DNA from: Tepidanaerobacteraceae bacterium
Lineage (GTDB): Bacteria > Bacillota > Thermosediminibacteria > Thermosediminibacterales > Tepidanaerobacteraceae
Length of the DNA: 64,000 bases
Reading direction: 5' to 3'
Assembly (NCBI GenBank): GCA_024655905.1
Contig: JANLFP010000003.1
Span: 290,028-354,027 of the forward strand
Shown one piece after another: positions 52,301 through 60,186 of this stretch (its first letter is position 1; every line of letters begins with the position of its first letter). The translations under genes were made by a program, and so were the position numbers. The notes under the pieces are model-generated. The model was not told the origin of the DNA. It made no database searches and saw nothing but the letters and a program-made list of their open reading frames with translations.

Positions 52301-55300
52301 GTGGGAAAAAAGAAACTGAACCTCACGGAAAATGCAAGGATTATCCTTAAAAAGCGTTACCTGGCGAAAGACGCCGATGGCAGAATCATGGAAACCCCCG
52401 AAGATATGCTGGAGCGAGTGTCTAAAGCTATAGCCGAGGCTGAGAAAAAATACGGCGGGGATGCGGAAAAATGGGCTGAAGAATTCTATAATCTAATGGC
52501 GGACTTAAAATTCATGCCCAATTCTCCCACCCTCATGAATGCGGGCCGGGACCTGGGCCAGCTTTCAGCCTGCTTTGTCCTGCCAGTGGAAGATTCCATG
52601 GAGGGCATATTTGATTCCATAAAATCGGCTGCGTTGATACATAAGTCAGGTGGAGGCACTGGCTTTTCCTTTTCCCGCCTGCGGCCCAGGGGAGCTATGG
52701 TGAAGTCCACCGGCGGTGAAGCGTCAGGCCCTATTTCTTTCATGAAAGTTTTTAATTCAGCTACAGAAGCTGTACGTCAAGGGGGTCGAAGGCGCGGGGC
52801 CAACATGGGCATCCTGCGGGTAGACCATCCGGACATACTGGAGTTCATCCAGTGCAAGAAAAACGACAAGGATATCACCAATTTCAATATAAGTGTGGCC
52901 ATCACCGACAAGTTCATGGAGGCACTGAAGAAGGATGAAAGCTATGAGCTGATTGACCCTCATACGAAAAAAGTCACAGGCACCCTGAAGGCCCGAGAGG
53001 TGTTTGACCTCATAGTGGACATGGCCTGGAACAACGGCGAACCCGGCATCATCTTCATCGACCGCATGAACGAAAAAAACCCCACCCCGGCGGTAGGGGA
53101 GATAGAAAGCACAAATCCCTGTGTTACCGGAGATACGTGGGTGGCTACCGAGCATGGGCTTTTAAGAATAGATGAGCTCTATGAGAAATATAAAAAAGGT
53201 GGATTTAATATAATAACTGATAATAGGGTAGCAACGGCAGGATTAAATATTGTCAATGGTCATATATATATAGAATCAATACCGAACCTCACATATAATG
53301 GTGTTTCACTGAACAGAGTAATTAAAGTGTATAATAATGGGAAAAAAGATGTTATTCAACTTATAACTAAATCTGGTTATAAAATAAAAGCAACTCCTGA
53401 CCATAAATTTCTGACGACGGAAGGGTGGAAACAACTTAAAGATATTAAAAAAGGAGATAAAGTTTTAATACAATCCGGAGAAGGACGTTTCACTGATAAT
53501 TATAATCTACCATTTAGTGTTCAAAATACTTTTATAGGGAAAAATGGTCGAATATATAACTTTAATCTGCCATCAAAGTGGTCAAAGGAATTAGGGCAAG
53601 TTTTGGGCTGGCTGATAGGAGATGGATGGCTGAGATACGGGGATAAAAATTGCCGGATTGGATTTACCTTTGGGAAAGATGATATTGATGTACTAAATTA
53701 TTTAAAAAATATTATTAATAATATGTACGGACAAGATATTAAGGAAATAAAAAGGGAAAATGGAGTTTTCCATCTTTCTTATCATAGCAAGTACTTTGTA
53801 GAATATTTCATGAATTTAGGAGTTAAGAATGTTACTGCTACTGAAAAAGCAGTTCCAATGAGTATATTTAGAGCTCCAGAAGAAGCTGTGACAGGTTTTC
53901 TTCAAGCATTGTTTTCTGCCGATGGTACAATAAGAAAAAATAAAAAAGCAAATAGTGAGTGGATAGCTTTAACTTCTAAAAGTAAGAAACTATTGCAACA
54001 AATACAAATTATATTGACAATGTATGGTATAAAAAGTGTAATTATGAATAGATCAAAGGCTCCAAATGAAAACAAATTCAGCTACATTAAAGTAAATGGT
54101 GAAAGAAAAACTTATACTACCGATGGAATTTTATATGAGCTAGGGATTTTCGGAGCCAGCAGAGAGAGATTTAGACAGAAAATAGGATTTTTATCGGAAA
54201 AAAAACGAAGAGCCCTTGACGATGTCCGTTTCATAGGATTTTATAAAGAAAAGTTCTATGATGAAGTAGATGCTATCGATAAAGTTGGTGCTGAAACTGT
54301 TTATGATTTAACTGAGCCTGTTACTCATTCTATGATCTGTAATGGTATTGTGGTTCACCAGTGCGGCGAGCAGCCTCTCCTACCACACGAATCATGCAAC
54401 TTGGGTTCTATAAACCTGGCCAGATTCGTAAAATCCGGCACGGACGGCAGGAAGGAAATTGACTTTGAAGGCTTAAAATATGCGGTGCACACCGCCGTCC
54501 GTTTCCTGGACGATGTAATCGACGTAAACCGCTATCCGCTGCCGGAGATTGAAAAAATGACCCTGGCCAACCGCAAGATAGGCCTGGGAGTAATGGGATT
54601 TGCGGACATGCTCATTGAGCTTGGCATCCCGTATAATTCCGAGGAAGCGGTGGAAATGGCCGAAAAGATAATGGGCTTTATCCAGGAGGAATCCAAAAAG
54701 GCTTCAGAGGAACTGGCAAAAGAGCGCGGGCCCTTTCCCAACTGGGAAAAGAGCATATACGGCCCCGGCGGCATATATCCAGGGGGCAGGAAGCTCAGAA
54801 ACGCCACAACCACCACCATCGCTCCCACCGGCACCATCAGCATCATAGCGGGTGCATCAAGCGGCATAGAGCCCCTTTTTGCTCTGGCCTTCGAGCGCCA
54901 TGTGCTGGACAACCAGCGCCTGGTGGAGGTGCACCCGATTTTTGAAGAAGAAATGAAAAAACGCGGTCTTTACAGCCAAAAGCTCATGGGAAAGGTAGCT
55001 GCGGCAGGTTCTTTAAAAGACATTGAAGAAGTGCCCGAAGATGTGAAAAAAGTATATGTGACGGCTCACGACATATCCCCGGAATGGCACATAAAAATCC
55101 AGGCTGCCTTCCAGAAATACACGGACAATGCCGTTTCCAAGACTGTGAACTTCCCCAGCAGCGCTGCAAGGGAGGATGTGAAAAATGTTTACCTCATGGC
55201 CTATGAAATGGGCTGCAAAGGTGTTACAATATATAGGGATGGCAGCCGCGAGGAACAGGTTTTGAATAAGGGAGCAGTCAAGACCGGCAACCGGGCCGAT

Positions 55301-56137
55301 GCACAAAATCCGGATATGAATGCTGCAGAAAGCGGGCTTTACGGAGAGCACGGTAGGCATGGCGAGTCAGGCAAAGCCGAAAGCGGTTTTGTCAATGCAC
55401 AGTCAAAAGAAAATTCTGCCGCTTCAGGGGAAGAATCCCTTGGAGGAGCAGGGCTTTACGGCCCGTACTGTGAAGCCTGTGAGTACCGCCGGGAAATAAA
55501 GCCCAGGCCAAGGCCCACCATTACGTACGGCAACACCGAAAAGGTAAAGATAGGCTGCGGCAACCTGTATATCACCGTGAACTCCGATGAGAACGGCATA
55601 TGCGAAGTATTCACCAACCTGGGCAGAGCCGGAGGCTGCCCGTCCCAATCGGAGGCCACCAGCCGCCTGATTTCTCTGGCGCTGCGCTCTGGAATAGATG
55701 TAAAATCCATAGTTGAGCAGCTCAAGGGCATCAGGTGCCATTCCACACTGCGGCAGATGGCGAGCAACAAAGAGATAAAAGTGCTTTCATGCCCCGATGC
55801 CATCGGAAAGGCCATAGAAAGAAGCATAGGAAAGAAACTGGTTCCCAACGGGAATTACCTGGAAATAACGGGGAGGGCTTACGCCGAATGCGATAGTGCC
55901 GATGGCGGCAATGCTGCCAAAGATACCGATGTCAATAATGAAATATATAATCGCAAATCGATTTATTATAATAATGAAGATAACGATGAAGACATATGTG
56001 TAAGCGAGGATTCCCAATGCTGCAAAAAAGTTCAATACGAAAAAACCGCGGCATTATGCCCGGAATGCGGAAGCATTCTTGAACACGAGAGCGGCTGTGT
56101 CGTCTGCCGAAGCTGCGGCTATTCCAAATGCGGCTGA
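52301..56137 (+). CDS. nrdJ: adenosylcobalamin-dependent (class II) ribonucleotide reductase with intein
   Basis: Reduces ribonucleotides to deoxyribonucleotides using coenzyme B12. The reading frame has 1278 codons; removing the intein (residues 274-687) leaves 864, normal for NrdJ. GTG start at 52301. Visible: LKFMPNSPTLMNAG, LSACFVLPVEDSM, GGGTGFSFSRLRPRG, the catalytic loop NP/CGEQPLLPHESCNLGSINL split by the intein, PTGTISIIAGASSGIEPLFA, and a C-terminal Cys-rich tail with zinc-ribbon pairs (CPECGS, CVVCRSCGYSKCG). Works in aerobic or anaerobic cells because no oxygen is needed for its radical. Single gene. Confidence 0.96.
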   Translation: MGKKKLNLTENARIILKKRYLAKDADGRIMETPEDMLERVSKAIAEAEKKYGGDAEKWAEEFYNLMADLKFMPNSPTLMNAGRDLGQLSACFVLPVEDSMEGIFDSIKSAALIHKSGGGTGFSFSRLRPRGAMVKSTGGEASGPISFMKVFNSATEAVRQGGRRRGANMGILRVDHPDILEFIQCKKNDKDITNFNISVAITDKFMEALKKDESYELIDPHTKKVTGTLKAREVFDLIVDMAWNNGEPGIIFIDRMNEKNPTPAVGEIESTNPCVTGDTWVATEHGLLRIDELYEKYKKGGFNIITDNRVATAGLNIVNGHIYIESIPNLTYNGVSLNRVIKVYNNGKKDVIQLITKSGYKIKATPDHKFLTTEGWKQLKDIKKGDKVLIQSGEGRFTDNYNLPFSVQNTFIGKNGRIYNFNLPSKWSKELGQVLGWLIGDGWLRYGDKNCRIGFTFGKDDIDVLNYLKNIINNMYGQDIKEIKRENGVFHLSYHSKYFVEYFMNLGVKNVTATEKAVPMSIFRAPEEAVTGFLQALFSADGTIRKNKKANSEWIALTSKSKKLLQQIQIILTMYGIKSVIMNRSKAPNENKFSYIKVNGERKTYTTDGILYELGIFGASRERFRQKIGFLSEKKRRALDDVRFIGFYKEKFYDEVDAIDKVGAETVYDLTEPVTHSMICNGIVVHQCGEQPLLPHESCNLGSINLARFVKSGTDGRKEIDFEGLKYAVHTAVRFLDDVIDVNRYPLPEIEKMTLANRKIGLGVMGFADMLIELGIPYNSEEAVEMAEKIMGFIQEESKKASEELAKERGPFPNWEKSIYGPGGIYPGGRKLRNATTTTIAPTGTISIIAGASSGIEPLFALAFERHVLDNQRLVEVHPIFEEEMKKRGLYSQKLMGKVAAAGSLKDIEEVPEDVKKVYVTAHDISPEWHIKIQAAFQKYTDNAVSKTVNFPSSAAREDVKNVYLMAYEMGCKGVTIYRDGSREEQVLNKGAVKTGNRADAQNPDMNAAESGLYGEHGRHGESGKAESGFVNAQSKENSAASGEESLGGAGLYGPYCEACEYRREIKPRPRPTITYGNTEKVKIGCGNLYITVNSDENGICEVFTNLGRAGGCPSQSEATSRLISLALRSGIDVKSIVEQLKGIRCHSTLRQMASNKEIKVLSCPDAIGKAIERSIGKKLVPNGNYLEITGRAYAECDSADGGNAAKDTDVNNEIYNRKSIYYNNEDNDEDICVSEDSQCCKKVQYEKTAALCPECGSILEHESGCVVCRSCGYSKCG
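53120..54361 (+). mobile_element. intein with LAGLIDADG homing endonuclease in nrdJ
   Basis: 414 residues from Cys1 (CVTGDTWVATEHGLL, block A) to Gln414 (block G, CNGIVVHQ), followed by extein Cys. Block B: ATPDHKFLTTEGW. Two LAGLIDADG-like helices: LGQVLGWLIGDGWLRYG and GFLQALFSADGTIR. Block F: VYDLTEPVTHSMI. It lies between NP and CGE of the active-site loop, so the +1 Cys is the catalytic Cys. The last residue is Gln instead of the usual Asn. The DNA is clearly more AT-rich than the flanking nrdJ sequence. Confidence 0.95.
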
Positions 56138-56327
56138 GTTTCAAGTCTATAGCAGCTTTGCTCCGTCAAGCTCGTCGTAAGATACTAGGGTTGCGAGAAA
56201 GGAAGATTTAGAAAATGGTTTGTAGAATTCAAATAACTAAAAAAGGATTCTGGGGTCAGCATTCTATTGCAGGAGGATATTTTGAATATTGAGTCAGCCA
56301 AAATAATTCAGATGGGGTGATATATTC

Positions 56328-57242
56328 ATGTTTAAACCAGAGGGATCCTGGGTGGCCATTCCAACACCGTATAACGAAAACGGCAAGGTCGATTTTGAAG
56401 GTTTTAAGACCCTTATTGACTTTCACATAGCCCACGGGACTTCCGAATTGTTTGTCATGGGCTCGGCCGGAGAGGTCACACTGCTTACTATGGAAGAAAG
56501 AAAAGAGATAGTCAGGCAGGTCGTAAAAATGAGCAAAGGCAGAATCCCGGTTTTCTTTAATTCGTCTTTTCCCACAACCGAGGATACCGTCAAATTTGCC
56601 CGGTATTCCGAGGCAGAAGGAGCTGACGGCCTGATTTTTACAGTTCCGCCATATCTGCTGCCGCCGCAAAAGGCCGTAATAGAGCACTTGCACGCCTGCA
56701 TGAGGTCTGTTTCCATTCCTGTAGGCGTTTATAACAATCCTTCAAGGGTGGGGGTCAACCTTGAACCGGAAACCCTTGCAGCTTTGGCGGCCGAAAACCC
56801 CAATTTTATCGTTGATAAGGAGGCGATGCCGAATGTGGCCCAGTTGGTAGAAGTAAAAAGATTGGCGGGAGATCAGCTCAATATCCTATGCTGCGACTAC
56901 CCCAAATACTCGATTGTGCTTCCCACGCTGGCCATAGGCGGAAATGGCACCGCCAATATAGGAGGAAACGTAATTCCGGAAGAAATGGCTATTATTTCGA
57001 GACCGTGGGACAGTATGGATAAAATGGAAGAATGCCGGAAATTGTACTTTAAGTTCTATCCCTTGCTTAAAGCTCTCTACTGGTTTTCAAATCCGATTGT
57101 CGTAAAGGCTGCTTTAAAACTTTTGGGGTTGCCCTCCGGCAGTTTGAGACGTCCATATCCCGAACTGGAAGGCGAAAAGCTGGAAGATTTGAAAGCGCTT
57201 ATGATCGATTTGGGTGTAATCCAGAAGTATGGGCAAAATTGA
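56328..57242 (+). CDS. DapA/NanA-family lyase, non-canonical
   Basis: A 304-residue class I aldolase of the dihydrodipicolinate synthase/N-acetylneuraminate lyase family. The Schiff-base Lys is in FIVDKEAMPN and the Tyr in VGVYNNPSRVG. However the usual GTTGE (DapA) or GSTGE (NanA) loop is GSAGEVTLL, so true DapA activity is doubtful; it may be a sugar-acid or other 2-oxoacid aldolase. ATG at 56328 behind TGGGGTG. The stop directly touches the start of the next gene, so the two form an operon. Confidence 0.85.
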   Translation: MFKPEGSWVAIPTPYNENGKVDFEGFKTLIDFHIAHGTSELFVMGSAGEVTLLTMEERKEIVRQVVKMSKGRIPVFFNSSFPTTEDTVKFARYSEAEGADGLIFTVPPYLLPPQKAVIEHLHACMRSVSIPVGVYNNPSRVGVNLEPETLAALAAENPNFIVDKEAMPNVAQLVEVKRLAGDQLNILCCDYPKYSIVLPTLAIGGNGTANIGGNVIPEEMAIISRPWDSMDKMEECRKLYFKFYPLLKALYWFSNPIVVKAALKLLGLPSGSLRRPYPELEGEKLEDLKALMIDLGVIQKYGQN

Positions 57243-58649
57243 ATGCATAATTTTAATGGGGATGGGCATATGAAAAGTTGCGAAAAGAGGCATCTGGCCG
57301 TAATAGGCGGTACCGCAGCAGGTCTCAGCGCTGCTTCCAGAGCGCGAAAATTAGCTCCCGATATGACGATTGCAGTTTACGAGAGAACGGGATATGTTTC
57401 CTATGGCTCGTGCGGTTTGCCTTACTATATAGGAGATGTAATCCATGACCATCGGGAATTGATTGCTTATATGCCGGAATTTCTTAAAAAAGAACGCAAT
57501 ATTGATGTGAAGACGCATCATGAGGTTGTGGATATAGATTTGTCGAAAAATGTACTTATGGTAAGGGATTTGGAAAAAGATGCCCTTATAGAAACAGGTT
57601 TTACAGATTTGATAATGGCTACGGGGGCTTCGCCCGTAATTCCTCCCCTGCCGGGCATAGACCTGGAAAATGTTTTTGCCTTGCGCATTGTAGAAGACGG
57701 CATCAGAATCAAAAATCGTATAGATGGCGGTGAAATAAAACGAGCAGCTATCATCGGCGGAGGATATATTGGCCTGGAGATGGCCGAAGCCTTAAAGATG
57801 AGGGGCCTCGAAGTTCTTCTTTTTGAAGCCATGCCGAAGTTGTTGCCGTCGCTTGACGAAAGCTTTTCTGATGCCGTTGAGAAAGAATTAACGAAAAATG
57901 GCGTTTCAGTACATAAAGCTACTGCCGTAAAAGAAATAGTCGGGAATCGGGAAGGGAAAGTCTGCGGTATAAAAACCGATAACGGGCAGGTGTTTTATGC
58001 TGACATGGTTCTAGTATCCGTCGGGGTTGCTCCCAATTCCCGATTGGCAAAAAAGGCGGGAATAGAAGTCGGTTATAAAGAAGGCATTGTCGTTGATGAT
58101 CATATGAGGACTAGCGCTCCCGGCGTCTGGGCTTGCGGGGATTGTGTTCAGATGTATAATTTATTGACAAAAAAGCCTACCTATATTCCCTTGGGAACTA
58201 CTGCCAACAAACAGGGAAAAATTGCCGGAGAAAACGCTGCGGGAGGCAATGCGACCTTTAAAGGCGTTCTGGGAACGCAGGTTATTAAGGTTTTTGATGT
58301 TTTTATCGCCAGTACCGGATTAACCGTGGAAAGCGCAGCCGAATCGGGGATGGAGGCAATTTGCTCTCGGATAGTGAAAAATGACAGAGCCTCATACTAT
58401 CCGGGAAATAAAAATACCCACATACATCTAATCCTTGAAAAAGGCACAGGAAAGATTTTGGGTGCGCAGCTTATGGGCGGTGAAAGCGTGGCACAACGGA
58501 TTAACGTATTCGTTGCAGCTATTGCAGCAGGGTTTACAGTGTACCGGCTCAACGAACTGGATTTGGCTTATGCTCCGCCCGTCGCTCCTGTTTATGATCC
58601 CATTTTAATTGCTGCATCCGAAGGCATAAAGGCCTTGAAAAACAATTGA
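57243..58649 (+). CDS. FAD-dependent CoA-disulfide-reductase/NADH-oxidase-like protein
   Basis: A 468-residue flavoprotein of the pyridine-nucleotide-disulfide oxidoreductase family. FAD loop AVIGGTAAGLSAASRARKL, single redox Cys in SYGSCGLPYYIGD (as in CoA-disulfide reductases), NAD(P)H loop AAIIGGGYIGLEMAEALK, and FAD-contact APGVWACGDCVQMYN. The C-terminal dimer domain contains AHIHL-like THIHLILEKGTG. Start ATG 57243 (touching the previous stop) or ATG 57270. It may reduce CoA disulfide, oxygen or sulfur; pairing with an aldolase is unusual. Confidence 0.88.
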   Translation: MHNFNGDGHMKSCEKRHLAVIGGTAAGLSAASRARKLAPDMTIAVYERTGYVSYGSCGLPYYIGDVIHDHRELIAYMPEFLKKERNIDVKTHHEVVDIDLSKNVLMVRDLEKDALIETGFTDLIMATGASPVIPPLPGIDLENVFALRIVEDGIRIKNRIDGGEIKRAAIIGGGYIGLEMAEALKMRGLEVLLFEAMPKLLPSLDESFSDAVEKELTKNGVSVHKATAVKEIVGNREGKVCGIKTDNGQVFYADMVLVSVGVAPNSRLAKKAGIEVGYKEGIVVDDHMRTSAPGVWACGDCVQMYNLLTKKPTYIPLGTTANKQGKIAGENAAGGNATFKGVLGTQVIKVFDVFIASTGLTVESAAESGMEAICSRIVKNDRASYYPGNKNTHIHLILEKGTGKILGAQLMGGESVAQRINVFVAAIAAGFTVYRLNELDLAYAPPVAPVYDPILIAASEGIKALKNN

Positions 58650-58894
58650 GAAAAACCGTGCGAATCGCTCCGAGCTGTGAGCAGGGCGATTAATCATGAA
58701 GCGGTTCATTGACTCATCATTTCCTGGCTCTTTTATAACCTAAATCTTAAGAAATTCTTAAGTTTTTCATCACTATTTTTTCACCAATATTCGATAGAAT
58801 AATTTCTCGGGTGATTGATACGCGTATAATTGACCGGAATGAATTAATATTTTATAATGTAAAGTGATAAATTATCGCAAAGGAGAAAGCGGGA
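58650..58894. promoter_or_regulatory. gap with candidate TetR operator
   Basis: GTGATAAATTATCGC (58864-58878) is an imperfect palindrome 17 bases before the tetR start, near a TATAAT (58852-58857). It resembles the perfect palindrome at 59771-59784, so it may be an autoregulatory site. Confidence 0.45.
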
Positions 58895-59509
58895 GTGAGA
58901 AGAAAAAAGAAGACAAAAAGTGAGGACTTAATTGACAGGCGAAAATCGCAGATTCTGGAAGCCGCTATAAAAGTGTTTTCCGAAAAAGGATTCGAAGGGT
59001 CAACCACGAAGGAAATAGCCAAAAAGGCCCGGGTCTCGGAAGGCACGATATTCAGGTATTTTAAAACAAAAAAAGAGATATTGATAGGCCTTGTAAACAT
59101 GCTGACGGAAAAATCAATGTTCAAGTTTATTCAGGAAGTGGAAGATGGCCTTGATCCTTCTCAGGCGCTTAAAAATATCCTGAAACTGCACTACAACATG
59201 ATAACCCAGAATTATCAGCTATTAAAAACAATTTTCTATGAAATGCAGTTTCATAAAGAATTGAGGGAAGCTTTCTATAAAGAAGTTGTTTCGAATGTGC
59301 TGGAAGTCATAAAAAAGCGCATTCAAGAAAGTGGCAGCACAAGAGATGACGTGCCTCCCGAACTGGCCGCCCAGACGCTGCTCGGCATATTTTTGGGAAT
59401 TACTATGGTTCAAACCATGGTTGAAGAAAACGAAAATCCGCTTGATCCGGATAAAAAGATATCACTCATGCTGGACATAATATTTAACGGTATAAAGAAA
59501 CATGATTAA
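58895..59509 (+). CDS. TetR-family regulator
   Basis: A 204-residue repressor. GTG at 58895 behind AAAGGAGAAAG. N-terminal HTH: RKSQILEAAIKVFSEKGFEG then STTKEIAKKARVSEGTIFRY (recognition helix), followed by a helical ligand/dimer domain of about 140 residues. It stands 680 bases ahead of an S-layer gene on the same strand, with AGTGATTAATCACT-like sites in between, so the S-layer gene or the small convergent gene may be targets (inference). Confidence 0.92.
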   Translation: MRRKKKTKSEDLIDRRKSQILEAAIKVFSEKGFEGSTTKEIAKKARVSEGTIFRYFKTKKEILIGLVNMLTEKSMFKFIQEVEDGLDPSQALKNILKLHYNMITQNYQLLKTIFYEMQFHKELREAFYKEVVSNVLEVIKKRIQESGSTRDDVPPELAAQTLLGIFLGITMVQTMVEENENPLDPDKKISLMLDIIFNGIKKHD

Positions 59510-59751
59510 TCATTAAATTCCTTCATATAATAATCAACCATTTCGTCTATTTCTTTTTCTCCTGCTTTAAAATTTCCTGCATCTCCTTTCATCAAAGCCT
59601 TGAGCAAAATACCGGAATAAGATAGTGTCATAAGACCGGAGAGCACCTCCGGTTTTGTGTTTTGATTTTTGCACGCATCATTTTGCTTAAGGCATATTCT
59701 GATGCTTCTTTCAACCTGTCTAAACTGGTCGCTTACGAAATTCCCTTTCAT
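59506..59751 (-). CDS. stand-alone TetR C-terminal-like protein, probably truncated
   Basis: An 81-residue helical protein: SDQFRQVERSIRICLKQNDA then LSGLMTLSYSGILLKALMKG and EKEIDEMVDYYMKEFND. This looks like the last third of a TetR-family ligand domain without the DNA-binding part. ATG at 59751 behind GGGGGTCTT, directly downstream of the palindrome AGTGATTAATCACT. Either a remnant or a regulator-like partner that forms dimers with a full TetR. Ends converge with the TetR gene, overlapping by four bases. Confidence 0.55.
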   Translation of the reverse strand: MKGNFVSDQFRQVERSIRICLKQNDACKNQNTKPEVLSGLMTLSYSGILLKALMKGDAGNFKAGEKEIDEMVDYYMKEFND

Positions 59752-59770
59752 CTTAAGACCCCCAAATAAA

Positions 59771-59784
59771 GTGATTAATCACTA
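59771..59784. promoter_or_regulatory. perfect 14-bp palindrome AAGTGATTAATCACT region
   Basis: AGTGATTAATCACT is a perfect palindrome ahead of the truncated TetR-like gene. Half-site-like sequences recur at 59851 (AGTAATCGCTCACT) and 59976 (AGTAATCACTCATT). Confidence 0.65.
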
Positions 59785-59937
59785 AACCAAATAGAATTAT
59801 ACCATATAACTGATTTAAAAAACACCCTTCAAACAAATTTTTATAAAGAGTAATCGCTCACTAAATTAAAAACTTCTAAATGCCAATATACCGGAGTTGT
59901 ACATTATTACAAATTCATTACAAAAAAGCAAAACGTA

Positions 59938-59966
59938 TTGACAACGATATGCTGTGCAGCTATACT
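59938..59966 (+). promoter_or_regulatory. consensus promoter of second S-layer gene
   Basis: TTGACA, 17 bases, TATACT, with AGTAATCACTCATT placed at the start point (~59974). The leader to the ATG at 60187 is about 210 bases. Confidence 0.85.
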
Positions 59967-60025
59967 AAAAATGTAAGTAATCACTCATTATAAAATATTC
60001 CACACGGCCTCTCTCAAAGAGGGGT

Positions 60026-60131
60026 ACTCAAATCCTTCTTTTTGATTTTCCCTCCCTTCATTTTTTGCCGAAGGGAGGGGTTTTAGAAAAAACGCTTATT
60101 ATAGTATAGCCGGGGGGTGAGGCGAAAGATT
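60026..60131 (+). promoter_or_regulatory. structured leader element of second S-layer gene
   Basis: TACTCAAATCC at 60026-60036 and GGTGAGGCGAAAGA near 60117-60130 match the two motifs in the leader of the gene at 16609. Between them lies a strong hairpin, CCCTCCCTTC / GAAGGGAGGG (60050-60079), followed by GTTTTAG, which looks like a terminator or a peripheral stem. Confidence 0.5.
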
Positions 60132-60186
60132 TTCCAAAAAAACATATAACCAGCAGCACAACATAATATCAAAAGGAGGTTTTTAA

